From positions 1 through 63,398 of the forward strand of contig SIAD01000012.1 in NCBI GenBank assembly GCA_009691915.1: DNA of 63,398 bases, read 5' to 3'. This DNA comes from Phycisphaerales bacterium (lineage in GTDB: Bacteria; Planctomycetota; Phycisphaerae; Phycisphaerales; SM1A02). A model generated the notes under the pieces. The model was not told the origin of the DNA and made no database searches. It worked only from the letters and a program-made list of their open reading frames with translations. Position numbers and translations under genes: made by a program. Shown here piece by piece: positions 9,372-16,025 of the stretch (positions are counted from its first letter, which is position 1; each line of letters starts with the position of its first letter).

Positions 9372-10472
9372 CCACGGACCCGACGGCGACCACTCGCCGC
9401 GCGCTGGTCCCTGGGGATGATGTCCGGTCGACACGCCGCGTGTGCCCGACTCCATGCGATGCAGCGCCAGCCTTGCCGCCAGCAGCATCGCCTCACGCAT
9501 CGCTCCGGCATCGGCCTTCCCTTCGCGCGCAATCCCGAATGCCGTTCCGTGGTCTGGGCTCGTCCTGATGATGGGGATTCCGAGCGTCACATTCACTGCC
9601 TTGTCAAACGCCAGCATCTTCACGGGGATGAGCCCCTGGTCGTGGTACATGGCGACCACCAGGTCGTAGCGACCGAGAATCGCTTCCCTGAATATCGTGT
9701 CGGCGGGCCACGGGCCGCTGGCGTCGATCCCAGCGCTCACCGCCATCTCGATCGCGGGCCTGATGATCCGATCCTCCTCGTCGCCGAAGAGACCATGTTC
9801 GCCCGCATGCGGATTCAACCCGCAGACGGCGATCCTCGGCGTGATTACTCCCATGTCCTTGCAGAAGTGGTTACCGAGATCGATCGGATCAAAGACGCGG
9901 CCGATCGTCAGGAGGTCGCGGATGTTCATGAGCGGGACATGGGTGGTTGCCAGCGTCACACGCAGGTTCGGCGCGGAAAACGCCATGCAGTGCCGTCTAG
10001 CGCGGGTGCGGAAGGCGAAGAGCTCGGTGTGGCCAGGCCAGCGGTACCCCGCCAGAGACCACGACTCTTTGCTGATCGGCGCAGTGACGACGGCGTCGAC
10101 TCTCCGGGGATCCTCAGGCGCGCGCATCGCGTCAAGGATCGCCGCCTCGACATAGGCCTTACTGGCCAACCCTCCAATCTTGGATGGCTCGCGGCGATCG
10201 AAGAGACCCATCACCTGCCCGTGGTCCAAGACGACGCACTCGGCATTGATCTCGTGTTGGGCGCGGTCGCTGTCCGCGGACACCCGGAACCAGTCGACCA
10301 TCAGCCCGGAGCGCTCGGCCGCTTCGTGCATTGAATGGTTGGAACCGTGGATCGCCCAGCGTGCCGCGGCGCGCACAGTAGGATCGGAAAGTGCCTTCAC
10401 CGTGACTTCCGCCCCGATTCCTGCGGGATCCCCCAAGGAGATGGCGACAGTTGGCCGCGCGGGCTTCATCAC
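9363..10472 (-). CDS. pdxA: 4-hydroxythreonine-4-phosphate dehydrogenase
   Basis: 369 residues. It oxidises 4-phosphohydroxy-threonine in pyridoxal phosphate synthesis. The family landmarks are SLGDPAGIGAEV at the start, PISKES, GHTELFA, the metal His in ATTHVPL, GLNPHAGE, YHDQGLIPVK and the ending SPDHGTAFGIA. The C-terminal tail of roughly 30 residues after the last motif is somewhat long and Pro/Gly-rich. It is transcribed convergently with the L,D-transpeptidase gene and divergently from the small Cys-rich gene. Confidence 0.95.
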   Translation of the reverse strand: MMKPARPTVAISLGDPAGIGAEVTVKALSDPTVRAAARWAIHGSNHSMHEAAERSGLMVDWFRVSADSDRAQHEINAECVVLDHGQVMGLFDRREPSKIGGLASKAYVEAAILDAMRAPEDPRRVDAVVTAPISKESWSLAGYRWPGHTELFAFRTRARRHCMAFSAPNLRVTLATTHVPLMNIRDLLTIGRVFDPIDLGNHFCKDMGVITPRIAVCGLNPHAGEHGLFGDEEDRIIRPAIEMAVSAGIDASGPWPADTIFREAILGRYDLVVAMYHDQGLIPVKMLAFDKAVNVTLGIPIIRTSPDHGTAFGIAREGKADAGAMREAMLLAARLALHRMESGTRGVSTGHHPQGPARGEWSPSGPWSG

Positions 10473-10540
10473 CGCAATACTATCCCTTGAAATGTGCAGG
10501 TTTCCGTCTGCCTTGACCGATCCGCCAAGAGGCGAACTCG

Positions 10541-10816
10541 ATGGAAGAATCTGACCCCCGCTGCTGCCCCCACATGGAAATGAATGACGGCCGCTGCACC
10601 TCGCGGTTCGCGATGGGGGAAATCGAGCAGTTGTTCACCTACTGCTGTGGCGGCTACCACGCGTGCGCGCTCTTCCACCGCATCAATATGGAAGAGCGGT
10701 TCCGGGCGCTCGTAGGCGACCCTTCACGAGGTGTGCTTCAGCCCAATCGAGTCCCGGCGCTGATGCAGACGACGATCCATGGACGGTCTCAGCGCAGCAG
10801 CCCGAAGACACCGTGA
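10541..10816 (+). CDS. Small Cys-rich protein upstream of xer recombinase
   Basis: 91 residues, unrecognised. The first half is rich in Cys and His: CCPHM near residue 8, C19, the pair CC at 35-36, C42, then ALFHRI. This arrangement could bind zinc or an iron-sulfur cluster. The second half is Pro/Arg-rich and looks unstructured, and its last 38 bp overlap the recombinase start. The Cys pattern and acidic start suggest a real product. The overlap suggests translational coupling to the recombinase. No function is assigned. Confidence 0.55.
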   Translation: MEESDPRCCPHMEMNDGRCTSRFAMGEIEQLFTYCCGGYHACALFHRINMEERFRALVGDPSRGVLQPNRVPALMQTTIHGRSQRSSPKTP

Positions 10817-11747
10817 GTTCCTGGCGTTCTGCCGGATCGAGTGCGGCCTCGCCCCACTGACCCTCGAAGCGTACGGTCGCGATCTCGCGCTCTTGGGGGA
10901 ATATCTGGAAGACCGAGGGTGCATCGATCCGGGGAAGGTCACGATGCATGATCTCGCCAACCACATCCGCTGGCTCTCGCGCTCTCGGGAATTCCAACCG
11001 ACCACCGTCACTCGGCATCTCGCCTCCATCCGTGTCTTCTTCCGGTGGATGCACTCGACTGGCGCGATCGCCACTGACCCCGCACGGCTCCTCGAGCGGC
11101 CCTCGGCATGGAAGCGACTGCCCGGGGCCATGAGCCCTTCGCAGATGAAACGACTAGTGGAACAGCCATCGGACGCGGATGGCCCGCTCTGGCTTCGCGA
11201 CCGCGCGATGCTCGAACTTCTCTATGGCGGCGGGCTCCGCGCCAGCGAAGTCTGTTCGATCAAGGTCAACGACTTCCATCCGACGCTCGGCGCGATTGCC
11301 GTCACCGGCAAGGGCGGCAAGCAGCGGATTGTTCCCATCGGCGTTCCCGCGATCGACTGGACGCAGCGGTACCTGACGCAGTGCCGACCTCGCCTGGCAA
11401 AGGCTGGCGGAGGCCGTGACGGATTTCGTCTGCTTCTCTCGTTCTCGGGACGACCGCTCGAGCGCGTGGCGGTCTGGCAGATCGTGAAAAGGGTTGCGGC
11501 GGCTGCTGGGCTCGATGATGTTCACCCGCACACCTTGCGCCACTCGTTTGCGACCCACATGGTCGTCGGCGGGGCGGACCTGCGCGTCGTGCAGGAGTTG
11601 CTTGGGCACTCGAGCATTCTGACGACCCAGGTCTACACCCATGTATCGAAGTCCCACCTGAAAGAAGTGCTGCTCAACTGCCATCCGCGGGAGATGCGGA
11701 CGCGCGGCGCCGCGATTCAGCCCAAGGCGAGCCGCCGTGGAAAGTAG
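10779..11747 (+). CDS. xerC: Tyrosine recombinase XerC/XerD-like
   Basis: 322 residues. The N-terminal SAM-like core-binding domain (about 1-105) is followed by a catalytic domain with all key residues: Arg in GGGLRASEV, Lys in TGKGGKQRIVPI, the HTLRHSFATHM box (His, Arg), His in LGHSSILTT, and the nucleophile Tyr in QVYTHV. The length and motifs fit chromosome-dimer resolution enzymes rather than a phage integrase. XerC and XerD cannot be told apart by eye. It overlaps the upstream Cys-rich gene and the 3' end of trpS. Confidence 0.88.
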   Translation: MDGLSAAARRHREFLAFCRIECGLAPLTLEAYGRDLALLGEYLEDRGCIDPGKVTMHDLANHIRWLSRSREFQPTTVTRHLASIRVFFRWMHSTGAIATDPARLLERPSAWKRLPGAMSPSQMKRLVEQPSDADGPLWLRDRAMLELLYGGGLRASEVCSIKVNDFHPTLGAIAVTGKGGKQRIVPIGVPAIDWTQRYLTQCRPRLAKAGGGRDGFRLLLSFSGRPLERVAVWQIVKRVAAAAGLDDVHPHTLRHSFATHMVVGGADLRVVQELLGHSSILTTQVYTHVSKSHLKEVLLNCHPREMRTRGAAIQPKASRRGK

Positions 11748-12811
11748 CCGAGCTTCGCCGCCGTCTTGGCCTTCGCCAGCGTCTCCTCGGCCAGGGCATT
11801 TGCGCGCGAAGTGCCATCTCTCAGAATCTCGATGATGGCCCCGTCGTTCCCTTCGTACTGCTTGCGCCTTTCGCGCATGGGCTCGAGGAGCGTGTTGATC
11901 GCCTCCGCCACCTCCACCTTGACATGGCCGTCGCCGATGTTGTCGCCGCGCGAGTAGCGGTCCTTCAACTCGGCGACCCGCACCGGATCGGTGATGAACG
12001 CATCGACATACTGAAACAGCGCGTTCTCGATGTTGCCGGGCTCGCTGGGACTCTGCCGTCCCGTGAAGATCTTGCCCACCTTCTTGTGGATTTCCTTGGC
12101 GCTGTCGGCGATGAAGATGGCATTGCCGAGGCTCTTGCTCATCTTGTTGACTCCGTCGATCCCGATGAGTCGCCCCACTGCCCCGACATCCGCCTTGGGT
12201 ACCGGAAAAACTCCACCGAGCTTCTCGTGATCGGCATCCTCGGCATGCTCGGAAACACCGCAGAAAATCTGGTTGAACCGACGGGCGACCTCGCGGGTCA
12301 TTTCCAGATGGGGAACCTGATCCTCGCCGACCGGGACACCTGCGGCGCGAAAGGCGAGGATGTCCGCCGTCTGCCCGACCGCATAGAGGGGAAAGCCGAA
12401 CGAGTACTGCTCTCCGAGACCCTTTACCTTGATCTCTTCTGAGAGAGTTGGATTGCGCATGACCCGATTGAATGGCAGGAGCATGGCGAAGAGGAAGGTG
12501 AGTTCGGCTATCGCGGGAACTTCGCTCTGCAGGAAGATCGCTGACTGCGCCGGGTCGATCCCCATGGCGAGATAGTCGCGGACAATCTCGATCGAATCTC
12601 GGCGGATGTCATCGGCCTGACGGGCGCGTGTCGTGAAAGCGTGAATGTTGGCGATGAGGAAGTAGCACTCGTGCGACGACTGAAGCTCGACGCGGCGCTT
12701 CACCGAGCCCACCCAGTGGCCAAGGTGCAGCGTTCCGGTCGGAGTGTCGCCGGTCAGGATCCGCGGCCGTGATGGACTCGTCGTCATGGGCGGCGCAATC
12801 CTAATGGGCAT
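11717..12811 (-). CDS. trpS: Tryptophanyl-tRNA synthetase
   Basis: Class I synthetase, about 360 residues. The HIGH motif appears as TGTLHLGHWVG near the N-terminus and KMSKS as NKMSKSLGNAIF. The ATG at 12811 overlaps the stop of the upstream CPBP gene (TAATG), suggesting coupling; a second ATG at 12787 (MTTSPSRP) is also good. The frame stays open further upstream, to 13306, but that stretch is antisense or out of frame to the CPBP gene and is not real. The 3' end overlaps the convergent recombinase gene by 31 bp. Confidence 0.93.
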   Translation of the reverse strand: MPIRIAPPMTTSPSRPRILTGDTPTGTLHLGHWVGSVKRRVELQSSHECYFLIANIHAFTTRARQADDIRRDSIEIVRDYLAMGIDPAQSAIFLQSEVPAIAELTFLFAMLLPFNRVMRNPTLSEEIKVKGLGEQYSFGFPLYAVGQTADILAFRAAGVPVGEDQVPHLEMTREVARRFNQIFCGVSEHAEDADHEKLGGVFPVPKADVGAVGRLIGIDGVNKMSKSLGNAIFIADSAKEIHKKVGKIFTGRQSPSEPGNIENALFQYVDAFITDPVRVAELKDRYSRGDNIGDGHVKVEVAEAINTLLEPMRERRKQYEGNDGAIIEILRDGTSRANALAEETLAKAKTAAKLGYFPRRLALG

Positions 12812-13755
12812 TACGACGCAAGGTAGATCGCCAGGTTGATGGCATTGAATGCGCCGTGGGCGACGATCGGTGCAATGAGCCGACCCGTGCGCTCGACGAG
12901 CCATCCCAGGAGCAGTGCCAGCGCGAAGAGTGCTGCCAGTCCACTGGCCACCGCCCCATCGGCGAGGACGCCGAGATGAACCACGGCAAATGCGGCACTG
13001 GCGACGATGATCGCCCAACAGCGAGATAGCCCCGCTTTCCGCAGTCCCTGCTGTGCCGCGCCGCGAAAGAGAATCTCTTCGACGATGGGTGCCAACACGA
13101 TGGCCGAGACAATCATCGCGCCCTTGAGAAGCGGATCCCCCGGCTCGCCCAGGAGAGCGAGCGTGTTGTGTCCCGTCGGCGGCGGCTCCGGGCCACCGAG
13201 GTACGCCTGCACAGACGCGACCAGTGACCCGATCGCCTGCAGCGGAAACCAGGCGATGGCAATCCCCGCGAGGCCGAGGCTGGCTGCGCGCCATGAGATC
13301 CAGCACTCAGTCGCCAGCACAACGGGCTCGCGGATGCGATCACGAAACACCACCGCGACGAGGGCCATCTGCGCCGCGAACGCTCCGAGTCCCGTAAGCA
13401 CGCTGCTGCGAAGCGTCGCATCGAGGTCGGGAATCCCCAGAACGCGCGCGGCCAGCGCGGCCCCGACCGTGGCTGCGATGAGCATCCCCGCGAACAAGGC
13501 GAAGGATCTCGCCGCTGAAAGCGACCATCGACTTCTCGGCGCGTCTCTCAGTGATGCGGCTCCGGACGCGGCGATCCCGTAGGCGATTGCCAGTCCAGCC
13601 CCGAGAGAGAGAGGGATGATCGGCCACGCCGACCCCGACGCGGTCGCCACCGCCCCATTGGCCCCCTCCGCCAAGTGGTCGACTTCCCCTGCACTACTCT
13701 GTGCCCTCGCCGCTGCGGCCCACGCGATGCAGGATGCGCTCAGAAAAATAGTCAC
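12811..13755 (-). CDS. CPBP-family intramembrane metalloprotease
   Basis: About 314 residues with several membrane helices. The CPBP (Abi/CAAX protease) motifs are present in order near the C-terminus: EEILFRGAAQQG (EExxxR), FAVVHLG, and HGAFNAINL (HxxxN). I chose a GTG start at 13755 because it opens a signal-peptide-like segment (TIFLSASCIAWAAAARAQSS). The frame extends to 13962, but that would run antisense through trpC. Even so, the first 29 bp overlap the divergent trpC start. The substrate is unknown. Confidence 0.8.
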   Translation of the reverse strand: MTIFLSASCIAWAAAARAQSSAGEVDHLAEGANGAVATASGSAWPIIPLSLGAGLAIAYGIAASGAASLRDAPRSRWSLSAARSFALFAGMLIAATVGAALAARVLGIPDLDATLRSSVLTGLGAFAAQMALVAVVFRDRIREPVVLATECWISWRAASLGLAGIAIAWFPLQAIGSLVASVQAYLGGPEPPPTGHNTLALLGEPGDPLLKGAMIVSAIVLAPIVEEILFRGAAQQGLRKAGLSRCWAIIVASAAFAVVHLGVLADGAVASGLAALFALALLLGWLVERTGRLIAPIVAHGAFNAINLAIYLAS

Positions 13756-14533
13756 GCGGAAACGCCGGGAAGTCAAAGCACAGCGCGAAGCCGTAGGTCT
13801 AGACGAACTCAAGGAGCGCATCGCGGAACTGGGAAGACCGCGCAATTTCTTCCAGGCCGTCGTCGACCACGGGCGCACCACTCGAACCCGCGTGATCGCT
13901 GAGTTGAAGGCGAAGAGCCCGTCGGGAGGGGTCATTCGGGAAGCGTACGACCCAGTGGCCATTGCCCGACAGTATCACGCCGCTGGAGCGAACGCGATCT
14001 CGTGCCTTACCGACGAAGTTGGATTCGGCGGGAGACTCGAGCACATCCACGCCATCCGGGATGCCATGCCGCTGCCGGTCCTTCGCAAGGACTTCATCAT
14101 CGACTCGTATCAGGTGTGGGAGACGCGAGCTGCGGGGGCGGACGCAATCCTCCTCATCGCCGAGTGTCTGACCGAAGGGGAGATCATCGACTTCCAGATC
14201 CTTGCGGTCGAACTGGGGATGACCACACTCCTTGAAGTGCACGACGCGACCAATCTGTATCGGGTCCTCAATCATGTCGGGTTCCCGCATCCTGGATACT
14301 CGCTCCTCGGGATCAACAACCGGAATCTCAGGACGATGAAGACGGATGTCGGCCACTCGCTGCGGCTCGCCGACCTGGTCGAGGACCCGAGCGTCCTCGT
14401 CAGTGAGTCGGGGATCACGACGAGTGAAGACCTCGCGCGTCTGCGCGACCACGGCATCCATGTTGTGCTGGTTGGGGAGCACCTCCTGAGGCAGCCCGAC
14501 CCTGGTGCTGCGCTGCGCGCGCTACTTGCCTGA
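13727..14533 (+). CDS. trpC: Indole-3-glycerol phosphate synthase
   Basis: 268 residues from the ATG at 13727 (MQDALRKIVTRKRREV), which matches the usual N-terminus; the frame is open further upstream but without family sequence. It closes the indole ring in tryptophan synthesis. The TIM-barrel motifs are VIAELKAKSPSGG, VLRKDFIIDSYQV, ADAILLIAECL, LLGINNRNL and VSESGI. Other trp genes except trpS are absent here. The start overlaps that of the divergent CPBP gene. Confidence 0.95.
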   Translation: MQDALRKIVTRKRREVKAQREAVGLDELKERIAELGRPRNFFQAVVDHGRTTRTRVIAELKAKSPSGGVIREAYDPVAIARQYHAAGANAISCLTDEVGFGGRLEHIHAIRDAMPLPVLRKDFIIDSYQVWETRAAGADAILLIAECLTEGEIIDFQILAVELGMTTLLEVHDATNLYRVLNHVGFPHPGYSLLGINNRNLRTMKTDVGHSLRLADLVEDPSVLVSESGITTSEDLARLRDHGIHVVLVGEHLLRQPDPGAALRALLA

Positions 14534-14581
14534 AGCCACGGGCGCCCTCTGAGGGCAGCACAACGGCCACCGACCCGACCA

Positions 14582-15625
14582 TCACGCGCAGACACGCGAC
14601 ATGATCCGCTGCGCGATGCGCACGCCCGTCAGCGCGGCACCGATCCTTATCTGATCCCCCGCGACAAAGAGTTGCAGCCCCATGCCGGGCTCGAGGCTCC
14701 AGTCACTGCGGATGCGCCCGACGAGCACAGGATCCCGCCCCGCGGCGATGATCGGCTCGGGGAAGGCGTTGCGCGCCCGGTCATCAACCAGCTCGACGCC
14801 CGGCGCCGCAGCCAGAATCTCCCGCGCACGCCCTTCGGTGAGAGGCCGTTCAAACTCGAGGGCGATCGACTCGCAGTGGGCGCGAAGAACCGGAACGCGC
14901 ACGCAGGTCGCGGTCACACGCACACTCTGGTCGCTCCAGATCTTCCGCGTCTCGTAGAGGATCTTGGCCTCCTCCTCGTTGTAGCCGGATTCCCCAACCG
15001 CGCTGTTGTGACTGAAGCAGTTGAAGAGGTACTGCCGTCCGAAGATGTCGGTCTGCAGGGGACGGCCATGCACGAAGTCGTGGGCCTGCGATTCGAGTTC
15101 GCGCATCGCGGCCGCACCCGCGCCGCTGGCCGCCTGATAGGTCGAGATGATCATTCGCTTGACGCGCGCGACAGCATGCAACGGCGTGACCGCCACCAGC
15201 GCGACGATCGTCGAACAATTGGGAACCGCGACGATCGACGGCCCCGCACACGCATCAAGCGCGGCGGCGTTCACCTCGGGAATCACCAGAGGAACCGCTG
15301 GATCCATGCGGAACGCGCTCGAGTTATCAATCACCCAGGCCCCGGAGGCCACCGCCTGCGGAGCCCACACCGTCGCGACCCCCTTGCCTGCCGAGAAGAA
15401 TGCGATGTCAACTGCGTCGAAACACCCGGGTCCAAGGGCCTCGATATCGATACCTTGCCCGCCTACCTCGACCCTTTTGCCCGCGCTGCGCGCGCTGGCG
15501 AACAGCCTCAGCCGCCCCGGTCGAATGGCCTGCGCCGCGAGCAGGCTGACGAACTCGGCTCCTACGGCTCCTGTGGCCCCCACCACCGCGATGGTCGGCC
15601 GATCTTGACCCAAGTCTTTTTGCAT
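14582..15625 (-). CDS. asd: Aspartate-semialdehyde dehydrogenase
   Basis: 347 residues. It reduces aspartyl-4-phosphate to the semialdehyde for Lys, Thr, Met and diaminopimelate. The NADP motif AVVGATGAVGAEFV is at the N-terminus, and the active-site Cys lies in VAVPNCSTIV near residue 137. YQAASGAG and the late RVPVLRAHCE segment also match. It stands alone between trpC (convergent) and the leader-peptide gene (divergent), so the 107-bp spacer at 15626-15732 should hold promoters for both. Confidence 0.95.
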   Translation of the reverse strand: MQKDLGQDRPTIAVVGATGAVGAEFVSLLAAQAIRPGRLRLFASARSAGKRVEVGGQGIDIEALGPGCFDAVDIAFFSAGKGVATVWAPQAVASGAWVIDNSSAFRMDPAVPLVIPEVNAAALDACAGPSIVAVPNCSTIVALVAVTPLHAVARVKRMIISTYQAASGAGAAAMRELESQAHDFVHGRPLQTDIFGRQYLFNCFSHNSAVGESGYNEEEAKILYETRKIWSDQSVRVTATCVRVPVLRAHCESIALEFERPLTEGRAREILAAAPGVELVDDRARNAFPEPIIAAGRDPVLVGRIRSDWSLEPGMGLQLFVAGDQIRIGAALTGVRIAQRIMSRVCA

Positions 15626-15642
15626 GAATTGCTTCCGCGTGC

Positions 15643-15670
15643 TTGCGAAGGAGCAACGCTATCGTATGGT
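15643..15670 (+). promoter_or_regulatory. Possible sigma70-like promoter for the leader peptide gene
   Basis: TTGCGA at 15643-15648 and TATGGT at 15665-15670 are separated by 16 bp. Each matches 4 of 6 consensus positions. It would give a leader of about 55 nt before the peptide ATG. Planctomycete promoters are poorly defined, so this is only a candidate. Confidence 0.25.
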
Positions 15671-15732
15671 TCCTCCGTGAATGGGGATCGGGAGCGTTTC
15701 CCGGCCTCGACCACGATTTTTAAGGAACATCC

Positions 15733-15891
15733 ATGTCACAGAAGCCAGCGAACAAGTCCACGACGTCCAAGACCACCGCCAAACCGGCGCGTCTGAGCGA
15801 TAAAGATCTGGAGATGGCAAGCGGAGGCGGCCGAAGCCGCGTCGCGCGCAACTCCACTGCGGCTCGCCAAGCACGCACCCCGAAGCGCTGA
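15733..15891 (+). CDS. Candidate double-glycine leader peptide (bacteriocin/RiPP-like precursor)
   Basis: 52 codons, ATG to TGA. AAGGA at 15722-15726 sits 6 nt before the ATG. The first 20 residues are Lys/Thr/Ser/Pro-rich. Residues 21-32 read LSDKDLEMASGG, which fits the double-glycine leader consensus LSxxELxxIxGG (Asp for Glu, Ala for Ile); a third Gly follows. The remaining 20 residues, from residue 33, have six Arg and one Lys, no Cys and no acidic residue, so a strongly cationic core is predicted. It faces the NHLM-type exporter operon, whose C39 peptidase would be expected to cut after Gly-Gly. A strong terminator follows. The motif and context are seen directly; the role as an exported peptide is inferred. 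Confidence 0.75.
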   Translation: MSQKPANKSTTSKTTAKPARLSDKDLEMASGGGRSRVARNSTAARQARTPKR

Positions 15892-15948
15892 GTGCCCCTC
15901 AGCCGAGTCGACGCCTGACTGTCGACCGCTTTTGTGATTGGACCAAAT

Positions 15949-15996
15949 GCAGTCGGTGACCGTACATGCTCCTGGACGGTCACCGACTGCTTTTTT
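15949..15996 (+). terminator. Rho-independent terminator of the leader peptide gene
   Basis: A perfect 15-bp stem (GCAGTCGGTGACCGT 15949-15963 with ACGGTCACCGACTGC 15976-15990) has a 12-nt loop and is followed by TTTTTT (15991-15996). It lies 57 nt after the peptide stop. The opposite strand has only a weak T-run, so it mainly serves the plus-strand gene and also insulates it from the convergent exporter operon. Confidence 0.9.
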
Positions 15997-16025
15997 GTCT
16001 GCTGAAACCCAGCAACTATCCCCGG

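Noticed and set aside
10779-11747. Phage or island integrase
   Set aside because: Catalytic residues and size fit XerC/XerD, and no attachment site, tRNA junction or phage genes are nearby.
11717-13306. Longer tryptophanyl-tRNA synthetase with a 170-residue N-terminal extension
   Set aside because: The extension is out of frame with, and fully inside, the CPBP protease gene on the same strand and has shadow-like Arg/Gly composition; trpS starts at 12811 or 12787.
15892-16025. A second leader peptide or maturase fragment between the peptide gene and the exporter
   Set aside because: Only the terminator and short frames without start or ribosome-binding sites are present.
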